Assembly (NCBI GenBank): GCA_036513315.1
Contig: DATBZF010000053.1
Span: forward strand, 1 to 64,000
Source: Roseiarcus sp036513315
Lineage (GTDB): Bacteria > Pseudomonadota > Alphaproteobacteria > Rhizobiales > Beijerinckiaceae
Length of the DNA: 64,000 nt
Direction of reading: 5' to 3'
Positions 24,205-32,981 of this stretch are shown here, piece after piece (within the stretch, counting starts at the first letter, position 1; the number at the start of each line of letters is the position of its first letter). The translations under genes and the position numbers were made by a program. A model generated the notes under the pieces. That model worked only from the letters and a program-made list of their open reading frames with translations, had not been told where the DNA came from and made no database searches.

Positions 24205-27200
24205 ATGGCACAACAGAATAAGGCTCAGGATCCGCTCGCGGCAGCTATGTCGGCGATCGAAGATGCCTTAAACCTGTCGCACGAGGAGGCGCCCGTCGAT
24301 GCGGCCCAATCGCCGCCCGGCAAAACTCTGCCGCTGCCGGCTGCCTCGTTCGAGCAGAAGCCTTCTCCTCCACCGGCCGCCGCTGAAAAGCCGGCGCCGG
24401 CGCGCGCCGCCGCCCAGCCGACCCCGACCCTCAAGCCTGCGGTGCCGCCCGGCGCGGCCGAAGCGGCCGAAGCCAAGCCGATTCTGGCGCCGGCCGGCTC
24501 GCCGGCGAATGATGACCGCCCTTCGGTAGGGCAGATTCTCCAGGCGATGCAGACGAGGGCGCCGAGCCGTGCGCCATTCATTATTGCTCTTGTCGCTTCA
24601 TTCGTGTGGCTGACGTTGTGCGGCCTTTATTTCGCCGCTCATTACAGCGCCGCGGAATCGGGCGCTCTTACCGGGCGCGATTTCTGGCTGCGACCGGAAA
24701 TCGGGCTCGCCGGCCTCTCGGCGATCGGTCCGGCTTTATTCCTGTTCGCGCTCGCAATTATGGCGCGGCGGGCGCAGGAATTGCGCGCTTCGGCCCGCTC
24801 GATGACCCAGGTCGCTATGCGACTGGCCGAACCTGAGACGCTGGCGACCGATCAGGTCGTTACGCTTTCGCAGGCGATCCGCCGCGAAGTCGCCTCAATG
24901 GGCGACGGCATCGAGAGGGCGTTGGCGCGCGCCTCGGAGCTCGAAACCCTCGTTCGCTCCGAAGTGTCGACGATGGAGCGTTCTTATTCGGATAATGAAC
25001 GGCGCATCCGATCGCTGATCGCCGAAATGGCCGATCAACGCGAAGCGATCGTCGCCAATGGCGGACGCGTCCGCGCCGCAATCGCCGGCGCGCATCAGGG
25101 AGTCGCCGCCGACCTCGACGCCATTTCTGACCGGCTTAACGAGCGCCTCTCCAATTCCGGCCGCAACATCGTGTCGTCGCTCAACGCAACGTCGGAAGAC
25201 ATTGCGACAACGCTTGACCGCGCCGGCGCCGAGACGGTCGGGCGCATCGCCGAGCAAGGCGCGCAGATGCGCGAGACGCTGGACGCTCTCGGTTCGGATG
25301 TAACCCAGCGCCTTGTCGAAACGAGCAACGAGAGCGCCAATACGCTGCTCGACCGCATCGCCCAGATCGACGAACGCCTGAAGATCAGCGGAGAGGCGTT
25401 CGCTGCCGATTTCGGCGCCCGCGGCGAGGACCTCGTCAACCGCATCGACCAGACCGGCGCACGCGCCTCCGAAGCGATCCTTGCTCATGGCGAAGGGATT
25501 GTCGCGCGACTGGCGCAGGCGGGCGAGGCGGCGGCGCACGACTTTGGGGCGCGTAACGAAGAGCTCGTCAATCTTTTGGATTCCGGCAGCACTCGGGCTT
25601 CCGCCGCCATCCTCGCTCATGGCGAAGGCATCATTGCGCGGCTCGCGCTGGCCGGCGAGGCGGTGGCGAACGAGTTCGGATCGCGAAACGAGGGGCTCGT
25701 CAATTTGTTGGATTCCAGCAGCGCGCGCGCCTCTGAGGCGATCCTCGCGCATGGCGAAGGGGTCATTGCGCGCCTTGCGCAGGCCAGCGAGGCGGTAGCA
25801 AACGAGTTTGGTTCGCGCAATCAAGCGCTCGTCAACCTGATGGATTCCAGCGGGGCGCGCGCTTCCGATGCGATTCTCGCTCATGGCGAAGGAGTGATCG
25901 CGCGCCTTACGCAAACTAGCGAGTCTGTGGCGAACGAGTTCGGCTCGCGCAACGAGGCGCTCGTCAACCTGATGAATTCCAGTGGGGCGCGCGCTTCAGA
26001 GGCGATCCTCACGCATGGCGAAGGCGTCATTACGCGGCTCGCCCAGGCCAGCGAAGCGACGGCTAATGAGTTCGGAGCGCGAAGCGACGCGCTTGTCAGC
26101 CTTATCGACGCTACCAGCGCCCGCGCTTCAGAGGCGATCCTCACGCATGGCGATAGCGTTTTGGGTCGTCTCGCCCAGAGCACCGACGCGCTGGCGAGCG
26201 AGTTCGCATCGCGCAGCGGCGACCTTGCCGACCGCATTGACGCCAGCAGCGCCCGTTTGCATGAGACCGTCCTTACCCATGGCGACAGCCTCGTCTCGCG
26301 TCTCCAGGACACCAGCGAACGCATGCACGAGACAGTTGTCGTTCAAGGACGCGCCCTCGACGAAAGTCTCGCCGCTTCCCACGACCGCCTCGCCTCGCAT
26401 TTGAGCGAACGCACGCAAGACGCGCGCAATCTGTTCGAAACCGCGACCGCCGCTCTGGCCGATCAGTTCGAAGCCCACCAAAGTCAGGTCCGCAGCCAAC
26501 TCGAAAATCATTCGGCGGAACTTGCCGCCCGGTTCGACGAGACGTCGCAGCGGACAGCCGATACGATCGCGGGGCAAAGCGCGGCCATGCACGAGCGCCT
26601 GAGCGCGACGGCGACTGACTCGGTCGAACGGATGAGCGAACAGGCCGCCCAGATGAACGAGCGATTTGCGACGATCGCGGGCGAGGCTGTGGCTGCGATC
26701 GCCATTCACAGCGACAGCATCAACGATACGCTGTCATCCCGGCTCAATACGTTCGAGGAGACGTTCGCGACGCGTGGCGGCGCCCTCGTCTCGACACTCG
26801 GCGTCCAGACCGCGCAGCTCGGTTCGCAGCTCGAAACCTTTGAGCGCCTGGTTGGCGAAGGCGGCGAAAGCGCCGTGGAGCGCATCGGCGCCTACGCCGA
26901 GCGCCTTGGCGCTCATATCGACCAACAGGTTGGCGCGATCGATAACATCATGGCGAGCCGCCATGCTGAAATCGACAATCGCCTTGCCGACCATAAGGAG
27001 CGTTTCGAAAAGACCACGGGCGCGCGTCTGGCCGAATTCGAAACCGCTTCGGTCGCTCACCACGCCGCCGTCGATGTCGCGCTGGCGTCCCATTCGCAGC
27101 GCGTCGAACGTTCGATGGATGAAGGATTGAACGCCTTCGAATCGACGATCGGTCGGCGTTCTGATGAAATGACCGCGCGCATCGACGCCAAATCTTCAGC

Positions 27201-29811
27201 TCTCGCCGGCCATCTCGACGGAATGCTGGCGTCGATCGAAAACACCATCGTCACCCGCGGTCCCGAACTTGAAGAACGGTTGGCGCGGCGCAATACGGAA
27301 ACCGCGGCGTTGTTTGACGCCAATCTACGAACGGTCGACGAACGTTCCAGCGCCAGGCTGCGCGAGGTCACTGCGTCTTTGGAACAACTCCTCGAACGAA
27401 TCGATGCGGGCCTCGAGGCGCGCGGGCGCAACATGAGCGAAGCGCTCGCCAAACGCACTGTGGAAGTCGCCAAGGTCATGAGCGAAGGCGGGCGCGATAT
27501 CGCCAGCGGGCTCGACGCCAAATCTGCCGAAATCGACGAGACATTGCGAACGCGCGCCCTCGCGCTGACCGACGCATTGTCCAGTCTGGCGCGCGAAATC
27601 AATGGCACGCTCGGCGGCAATCTCAACGAAATGACCAGCGCGCTGAGTGACGGCGTCACGCGGCTGCAACAACAGATTCTTGTCCCGCTCGATATATTCT
27701 CAACGAATTTGGATAAGAGCGGCGCCGCTATTCGTCAAACGATCGAGGATAGCAGCGGCGGCCTCAATCAAAGCCTGTCGGGCCGTATTGACGAAATCCG
27801 CACGCTCATCGAGGGCAAGGGCGCCGAATTCGTGGCGCAGCTCGGCGCGCGCGGGGATCAGATTTCAGCGAAGATCGCCGGGGTCGGCGAGAGCGCGGCG
27901 CAGGCCTTCGACAAGCAGACGACAAGTCTGATGAGCCTGATGGCGCGGCGGAGCGAAGACCTTCTGGCTTCCATCAACGCCGGAGCGGCCGGTTCCGTGC
28001 GCTCGCTTGGCGCGCTGACGAGCCAACTCAGCGCCGAAGTCGAAACAACCGCTGCGGCGCTACGCGCCGCCGCGCAGGAAGCGACCGCCAGTTCAACGGA
28101 CGCCGTCTCAGGTCTGAGAGACCATCTGCGCGCCGAAGTCGAGACGACCGCCGCGGCATTGCGCGCCGCCGCGCAGGAAGCGACCGAAAGTTCGACGGAC
28201 GCTGTTTCGGGCCTGAGGGACCGGCTGCGCGTCGAGGTAGAGGAATCAGGCGCTCTGCTGCGCGAAGCCCTTGAGCGCAGCGCCGGAGGCTCCGTCAATG
28301 CGCTGAGTAGCACCGGCGAGCGGCTGCGCAGCGAGCTGAGCCTCGTGCTCGACCGCTTGGGCGAGACCAGCACGACCCTTGAGCGGATGGTCGGTTCCGC
28401 GAGCTCCGATCTTGATGCGATCCAAACCGGACTTGCCGAAAGGGTCGGCGAGTTCCAACGCGCGCTTGGCGCTATTTCTTCGCAGGTTGCGGGGCTCAAC
28501 CGGACGTCGTCCACGACGCAGGCTGAGGCGAGCGTGCTCGTTGATCGTCTCGCCGAGCACACCAATATGCTCGCCGGCGCCGCTCACGATCTGTCCTCAA
28601 CCCAGGAGGCTGTCGATTCGGCGCTGGATCGACGGCGCGAAAGCCTGCAGACTTTGATCGGCGAAGTCACGCGCAAGAGCGCAGACTTTGAAAGCCTGAT
28701 GCGCTCCTTCGCCTCGACGGTCGAAGATTCCTTCACCAAGGCGCAGGCGCGGGCCAAGGAGATCAATGCGGCGCTGATGATGACGACCAACGGCGCATCC
28801 GCCACGGTCAGCAGTCAGTTTGAACTGATCCGCGACAATGCCGACAAGGAAAGCGAACGCACGGCCATCGCGTTGCAAGCGGCCTATGACCAGGCCAACG
28901 CGCAACTTGCCGGAATCATGAATCAGACGACAGAGCGCTTCATGCAATCGGCCGCGGAAGTTCGTTCGATGGCCGGCGAAATCCAACGCGAACTCGACGC
29001 CACGAGGCAAGAATTGCGGCGCGGCGTCCTGGAATTGCCCCAGGAGGCGAGCGAACAGGCCGGCGCGATGCGCCGCGTCATCAGCGACCAGATCAAGGCG
29101 CTGAACGAACTGGCCGGCATCGTGTCGAATTCCGGCGCGGGCTTCGACGTCTCCGAAGCGACGGCGCCGCCGCCGCCCCCTCCCGCGGCTCAAGCCCCGG
29201 CCCAGCAACCGACGCCGCAGCGTATGGAGGCGCCGCGCGCGATCGAGCCGCCCCGCGTGATCGAGTTGCCGGCGCCGGCGGAGCTTCTGCGCCCGATATC
29301 GCAACTCAGCGTGGCGGAAGCGCCGCGCGCCGCTAAGAATCAGCAGTCGACGCCGCCGATACACACGAATCCGCCGCAGCGGGCGCAGGCGGGTTGGCTG
29401 TCGGATCTGCTGTCGCGCGCCTCGCGCGACGACCAGCCGGAGTCCGCTCTCGCAGGCCAAGGTCGTCCGGCCGCTGACGCGCTCGACGCCATCGCCATCA
29501 GCATCGCCAGTTTGATCGATGCGGATGCGGCGGCGGAAATGTGGGATCGCTGGCGGCGCGGCGACAACGACGCCTTCTCGCGCCGCCTTTACACCGCGCA
29601 GGGTCAGCAAACTTTCGACGAAATCCGTCGGCGGTGCCGCGCCGACGCGCAATTCCGCGAGACGGTCGAGCGTTATACGCAGGAGTTCGAACGCCTGCTC
29701 GCCAAAGTCGGGCAGAATGACCGCGATGGCTCGCAGGCGCGCGCCTATCTGCTCTCCGACACCGGCAAGGTTTATACGATGCTCGCCCACGCATCAGGGC
29801 GGATGGGGTGA
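24205..29811 (+). CDS. Giant coiled-coil membrane protein, growth-pole-ring (GPR/RgsE)-like
   Basis: An 1868-residue protein. Residues 1-110 are Pro/Ala-rich and disordered. Two membrane helices follow at about 124-145 and 167-188. A very long, mostly helical apolipoprotein-like rod runs to about 1650, then a Pro-rich linker (1650-1755) and a conserved C-terminal domain (about 1755-1868, with MWDRWRRGDNDAFSRRLY and SDTGKVYTMLAHASGR). The rod contains seven 44-residue units (codons from 25411) and two 33-residue units near 28030-28230. Architecture and the C-terminal domain fit Rhizobiales proteins such as Agrobacterium GPR and Sinorhizobium RgsE, which form a ring at the growing pole and are needed for unipolar growth. 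The start ATG at 24205 has GAGGCGG upstream. The function is inferred from architecture, not proven homology. Confidence 0.8.
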   Translation: MAQQNKAQDPLAAAMSAIEDALNLSHEEAPVDAAQSPPGKTLPLPAASFEQKPSPPPAAAEKPAPARAAAQPTPTLKPAVPPGAAEAAEAKPILAPAGSPANDDRPSVGQILQAMQTRAPSRAPFIIALVASFVWLTLCGLYFAAHYSAAESGALTGRDFWLRPEIGLAGLSAIGPALFLFALAIMARRAQELRASARSMTQVAMRLAEPETLATDQVVTLSQAIRREVASMGDGIERALARASELETLVRSEVSTMERSYSDNERRIRSLIAEMADQREAIVANGGRVRAAIAGAHQGVAADLDAISDRLNERLSNSGRNIVSSLNATSEDIATTLDRAGAETVGRIAEQGAQMRETLDALGSDVTQRLVETSNESANTLLDRIAQIDERLKISGEAFAADFGARGEDLVNRIDQTGARASEAILAHGEGIVARLAQAGEAAAHDFGARNEELVNLLDSGSTRASAAILAHGEGIIARLALAGEAVANEFGSRNEGLVNLLDSSSARASEAILAHGEGVIARLAQASEAVANEFGSRNQALVNLMDSSGARASDAILAHGEGVIARLTQTSESVANEFGSRNEALVNLMNSSGARASEAILTHGEGVITRLAQASEATANEFGARSDALVSLIDATSARASEAILTHGDSVLGRLAQSTDALASEFASRSGDLADRIDASSARLHETVLTHGDSLVSRLQDTSERMHETVVVQGRALDESLAASHDRLASHLSERTQDARNLFETATAALADQFEAHQSQVRSQLENHSAELAARFDETSQRTADTIAGQSAAMHERLSATATDSVERMSEQAAQMNERFATIAGEAVAAIAIHSDSINDTLSSRLNTFEETFATRGGALVSTLGVQTAQLGSQLETFERLVGEGGESAVERIGAYAERLGAHIDQQVGAIDNIMASRHAEIDNRLADHKERFEKTTGARLAEFETASVAHHAAVDVALASHSQRVERSMDEGLNAFESTIGRRSDEMTARIDAKSSALAGHLDGMLASIENTIVTRGPELEERLARRNTETAALFDANLRTVDERSSARLREVTASLEQLLERIDAGLEARGRNMSEALAKRTVEVAKVMSEGGRDIASGLDAKSAEIDETLRTRALALTDALSSLAREINGTLGGNLNEMTSALSDGVTRLQQQILVPLDIFSTNLDKSGAAIRQTIEDSSGGLNQSLSGRIDEIRTLIEGKGAEFVAQLGARGDQISAKIAGVGESAAQAFDKQTTSLMSLMARRSEDLLASINAGAAGSVRSLGALTSQLSAEVETTAAALRAAAQEATASSTDAVSGLRDHLRAEVETTAAALRAAAQEATESSTDAVSGLRDRLRVEVEESGALLREALERSAGGSVNALSSTGERLRSELSLVLDRLGETSTTLERMVGSASSDLDAIQTGLAERVGEFQRALGAISSQVAGLNRTSSTTQAEASVLVDRLAEHTNMLAGAAHDLSSTQEAVDSALDRRRESLQTLIGEVTRKSADFESLMRSFASTVEDSFTKAQARAKEINAALMMTTNGASATVSSQFELIRDNADKESERTAIALQAAYDQANAQLAGIMNQTTERFMQSAAEVRSMAGEIQRELDATRQELRRGVLELPQEASEQAGAMRRVISDQIKALNELAGIVSNSGAGFDVSEATAPPPPPPAAQAPAQQPTPQRMEAPRAIEPPRVIELPAPAELLRPISQLSVAEAPRAAKNQQSTPPIHTNPPQRAQAGWLSDLLSRASRDDQPESALAGQGRPAADALDAIAISIASLIDADAAAEMWDRWRRGDNDAFSRRLYTAQGQQTFDEIRRRCRADAQFRETVERYTQEFERLLAKVGQNDRDGSQARAYLLSDTGKVYTMLAHASGRMG
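25411..26334 (+). repeat. Seven tandem 132-bp coding repeats within the GPR-like gene
   Basis: Units begin at 25411, 25543, 25675, 25807, 25939, 26071 and 26203, each exactly 132 bp (44 codons). The consensus starts FGSRNEALVNLMDSS and continues GARASEAILAHGEGV then IARLAQASEAVANE. Middle units are nearly identical while the outer ones diverge, as expected for expansion by unequal recombination. Forty-four residues is four 11-residue (hendecad) turns, typical of apolipoprotein-like helices. Confidence 0.95.
28036..28233 (+). repeat. Two tandem 99-bp coding repeats within the GPR-like gene
   Basis: Two 33-residue units of the form AEVETTAAALRAAAQEAT then SSTDAVSGLRD follow each other and differ at only a few residues. 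Thirty-three residues equals three hendecads, so the insertion keeps the helical phase of the rod. Confidence 0.85.
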
Positions 29812-29844
29812 CTCCCGCCGGGCGCCGCGACGCGCCCGGCGCGC

Positions 29845-30432
29845 TTACATCTGAGCCACAGTAAAAGCGACGATTTGCGTCATGACGGCCGACAATGCCG
29901 TGTTCAGCGCCACCGAAGCTTGCACCCCGCTGGTTCCAGCCGAAGGGACCTCCATCCTGAAAATGCGCGACGCCACGATCCGCCCGCCGCGATCGTCGAC
30001 GATCTTGGCCGCGATATCGACGACGCCCTGGACGCGCTTGGCGTCGAGTTCGAAGGCGCGGACGTCCAGTTCCAAACTGAAATTGGAGGAAAAGCCGGCG
30101 CCCGCGCGCCCGACCGAGTCCAGAAGATGGGCATTCTGAAACGTCTGTACCAGGCGGGTCTGGATGAGCGTCGGCAATCGGTCTGCCCATTGCGCGCCGG
30201 TGAGATAGGCGACCGTTTCGGGGCTGGTGCGCACGAGAATGCGCTGGCTATCGAGATCGAGCGAAGTCACCGGCTCGCGGATCGCGACCTGCGCGCGTAA
30301 TCTATGGGCCTCCGGAACCGTAGCGGCCGACAGATCGAACGTCTCCGGCGCCGAGCCGCCGCATGCGGCGATCAGGAGACCGGCCGACAGGATCAGACCG
30401 ATTTTCAGTGAACGGGCGCGAAGCATCGCCAT
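29845..30432 (-). CDS. ABC-type transport auxiliary lipoprotein (PqiC/MCE-associated)
   Basis: A 195-residue lipoprotein: signal peptide with lipobox LLIAACGG, so it is probably anchored in the outer membrane. The mature part matches the ABC_trans_aux/PqiC-like family, with YLTGAQWADRLPTLIQTRLVQTFQNA (residue ~80 onward) as its hallmark. Such lipoproteins receive or dock the periplasmic MCE tunnel of lipid-transport systems. Its ATG overlaps the TAA of the MCE gene by one base (TAATG), so it is translationally coupled as the last gene of the permease-ATPase-MCE-lipoprotein operon. It is convergent with the GPR-like gene, 33 bp apart. Confidence 0.9.
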   Translation of the reverse strand: MAMLRARSLKIGLILSAGLLIAACGGSAPETFDLSAATVPEAHRLRAQVAIREPVTSLDLDSQRILVRTSPETVAYLTGAQWADRLPTLIQTRLVQTFQNAHLLDSVGRAGAGFSSNFSLELDVRAFELDAKRVQGVVDIAAKIVDDRGGRIVASRIFRMEVPSAGTSGVQASVALNTALSAVMTQIVAFTVAQM

Positions 30433-32012
30433 TATTGTCCGCCGTGATATTCCGGCAAAGCCGGCTTGGAGCCAAAAATCAACTGGTTCGGACTGCGCTC
30501 GAACGAACGGATGACGCGATCGAGATCGCCAAGCGTCCGTCGCCCATCGACGGCGAGCGCTTCATATTCGCGAAGGCCCGAACCGGTGAAATGGGTGAGA
30601 CCGACCGAAAGCTCCTTGGTGCGCTGATTGAGATCGTCGGCGAACTGACGAACCGAACGGGCGGCGTCGCCGACCTCGCCAAGCGCCCCTTTGGTGTCGG
30701 GCGAACCGAGAAAGCTCTGGGCGCTCGCCATCAGCCCATCCAGCCGGTCGGCGGAATTGTCGAGCTTGGCCGCGAGCTCCGAAACGTCCTTCAACGTGCG
30801 ATCGACATTACCGCGATTGTCGTCCAGCGTCTGCGTGAACTTGCCGACATTGTCGACGATGCCGCCGATCTTCTTGGCGTCGACGGCTTTGGTCAAGTTG
30901 CTGAAGTCCCCCAACGCCGCATCGAGTTTTTCGGACGTTCCGGTAAGATTTTTTGCGACGGTGGCGGCGCTCGACAAGAAGCTGTCGATATTGCCCTTAT
31001 TATGCGCGAGCGTCTCGGCGAAGGTGCTGGCGTCAGCGACAAAAGTGTCAGCGTTGCCGACGATATCGTGGATTTTGTCGGGCTCCACCGCCGCGACTAG
31101 GGTTTGGAGATGGTCGACGACGCTGGAAATTTTGGCGGGGTCGATCGATTTGGCCAGATTGCGGACATCGCCCAGCGCCCCGTCAAGCTGGCCCGCCGTT
31201 TCGTTGAGCTTTTTGGCCAGCGCGGCGGTGTCCGACAACACACTGTCGATATGATTCTTATTGCTCGCCAGGGCGCCAGAAAAGGCTTCAATATTGTTGA
31301 CGACGCTATGCACCTTGTCGACATCCACCGCCTTGACAAGTTTATCCACGTCGTCCGATAGGACTTGCAGCCGGTTCGCCAGCGGGCCGATTTTCTGACC
31401 GAGATCGGCGACGCCGGATAGGGCCGCGCTCACACCCGAAGAATTATTGGCGAGCGCCTTCGAAAACGCGTCGACGTTCTTCAGCGTATCGTTGATCGCA
31501 GGGCTGTTGTCGCCGAGCAGCTTGTCCGCCTTTTCCAACACGCCGTCGGCCTTCGCCGACAGGCGTTGCACGTTTTCGAGAAGGTTCTGGAAATCCGAGC
31601 GATCGGCGTTGATCACTGGCGGGCCGCCTTCCGGGCCCGGCTCCAGCGCCGGCGCCGTCTCTTCCCCGCCGGTCAGCGCGATCGCCGCGACGCCGGTCAG
31701 GCCCTGCGATTCAAGGCGCGCCTTGGTGTCGGTCTTAACAGGCGTGCGTCCGGCGATGTCGATCACGGCGGCGACCTTGCTCGGGTCCTTCTCGAGGAAA
31801 TCAATCGAACTCACCGCGCCGACGTTCAGCCCGTTGAACAGCACCGAACTGCCACGGGTCAGGCCGGAGACCGAGCCGGTGAAAACGACTCGATAGGTCT
31901 TGTGCTCCGCGGTCTTGGACGCGCCCGAGAACCACAGCACGAACAGGAATCCGCCCGCGATCACCGCCAGGGTGAACGCGCCGATCAGGACGTAATTCGC
32001 TTTCGTTTCCAT
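30432..32012 (-). CDS. MCE (MlaD-type) protein with extended helical C-terminus
   Basis: A 526-residue inner-membrane-anchored periplasmic protein. An N-terminal signal anchor (YVLIGAFTLAVIAGGFLFVLW) is followed by one MCE domain at about 35-115 (YRVVFTGSVSGLTRGSSVLF, GLTGVAAIALTGG). The rest, residues 145-500, is a long predicted helical region with loosely repeated blocks (SSVVDHLQTL, DKIHDIVGNADTF, GNIDSFLSSAATVAKNL). It probably forms a needle or barrel that carries phospholipids between membranes, as in long MCE proteins such as LetB/PqiB, although with only one MCE domain. It is the third gene of the operon, 98 bp after the ATPase gene. Confidence 0.9.
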   Translation of the reverse strand: METKANYVLIGAFTLAVIAGGFLFVLWFSGASKTAEHKTYRVVFTGSVSGLTRGSSVLFNGLNVGAVSSIDFLEKDPSKVAAVIDIAGRTPVKTDTKARLESQGLTGVAAIALTGGEETAPALEPGPEGGPPVINADRSDFQNLLENVQRLSAKADGVLEKADKLLGDNSPAINDTLKNVDAFSKALANNSSGVSAALSGVADLGQKIGPLANRLQVLSDDVDKLVKAVDVDKVHSVVNNIEAFSGALASNKNHIDSVLSDTAALAKKLNETAGQLDGALGDVRNLAKSIDPAKISSVVDHLQTLVAAVEPDKIHDIVGNADTFVADASTFAETLAHNKGNIDSFLSSAATVAKNLTGTSEKLDAALGDFSNLTKAVDAKKIGGIVDNVGKFTQTLDDNRGNVDRTLKDVSELAAKLDNSADRLDGLMASAQSFLGSPDTKGALGEVGDAARSVRQFADDLNQRTKELSVGLTHFTGSGLREYEALAVDGRRTLGDLDRVIRSFERSPNQLIFGSKPALPEYHGGQ

Positions 32013-32110
32013 GCCTTCTCTTTAATGCGCGATAATCGGGATGATCAAAAGGTCATAACCAAAACATTTCGTTCGTCGAATAGTTGCGCCCGTCATCGGC
32101 GCGCCATGTT

Positions 32111-32962
32111 TCACTGAGGCGCGGCGGGAGCGTTAGGGCCAAGCCGGGCCAATTTGCGGCCATCGCCTCTCTTTCCATGAAAATAAGCCTTGAGCCAAGG
32201 GTCGTCCGACTGCAGCAGATCCTCTATCGGGCCGACGGCGATCACGCGGCCCTGGCCAAGCGCGGCGACGCGGTCGCAAATCGCATAAAGGCTGTCGAGA
32301 TCATGCGTCACCATGAAGACCGTGAGATCGAGAGTCTTCTGCAATGTTGCGATGAGGTCGTCGAATTCCCCCGCCCCGATTGGATCGAGGCCCGAGGTCG
32401 GCTCATCGAGGAAAAGAATGTCGGGATCGAGCGCCAGCGCCCTGGCAAGCGCCGCGCGTTTAACCATGCCGCCCGACAATTCCGAAGGATATTTCGAGGC
32501 GGCGTCGGGAGGCAGGCCGACAAGGGCGATTTTTAGCATCGCCAATTCGTCGCGCAGCCGCCGGGAGATGCCCAGATGCTCGCGCATCGGCGCCTGCACG
32601 TTCTGTTTGACGGTCAGGTTGGAAAACAGCGCGCCTTGCTGGAACAGCACGCCCCAGCGTTGCTCGATCTGGTCGCGCTCGCCATGGCTCAACCCATCAA
32701 GATCGTGTCCATAGACCTCGATCGTGCCCGCGCGCTTGGGGATGAGGCCGAGGATCGTGCGGGTCAGAACGGACTTGCCGGCGCCTGAGGCGCCGACGAA
32801 ACCGAGCACTTCGCCGCGGTAGACATCGAGATCGAGCCCGTTCATGACGAGCTTGTCGCCGAAGCCAACCTTCAGCCCGCGCACGCGCAAGACCGCTTCG
32901 CGCCGCGCCGGCGCCGCGCCCGCCGCATTGGTCTGCGTCGACACCCCGGTCATTGCGGGCAT
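32111..32962 (-). CDS. MlaF-type ABC transporter ATPase
   Basis: A 283-residue ATP-binding subunit of an MCE lipid transporter. Walker A is GASGAGKSVL (about 58), the Q-loop is in LFQQGALFSNLTVKQNV, the signature is LSGGMVKRAALARAL (about 160), Walker B is DILFLDEPTSGLDP, and the switch His is in VTHDLDS. The unusual LSGGM signature is characteristic of MlaF relatives. The ATG at 32962 was chosen because it lies 19 bp after the permease stop; an upstream in-frame ATG at 33013 lies within the permease gene. It acts with the permease and MCE protein to move phospholipids. Confidence 0.93.
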   Translation of the reverse strand: MPAMTGVSTQTNAAGAAPARREAVLRVRGLKVGFGDKLVMNGLDLDVYRGEVLGFVGASGAGKSVLTRTILGLIPKRAGTIEVYGHDLDGLSHGERDQIEQRWGVLFQQGALFSNLTVKQNVQAPMREHLGISRRLRDELAMLKIALVGLPPDAASKYPSELSGGMVKRAALARALALDPDILFLDEPTSGLDPIGAGEFDDLIATLQKTLDLTVFMVTHDLDSLYAICDRVAALGQGRVIAVGPIEDLLQSDDPWLKAYFHGKRGDGRKLARLGPNAPAAPQ

Positions 32963-32981
32963 GAGATCAAACAGAGCGCCC

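Noticed and set aside
25411..26334. Regularly spaced 132-bp repeats considered as a CRISPR array
   Set aside because: Units are contiguous, in frame and translated into 44-residue helical repeats; there are no spacers and no cas genes.
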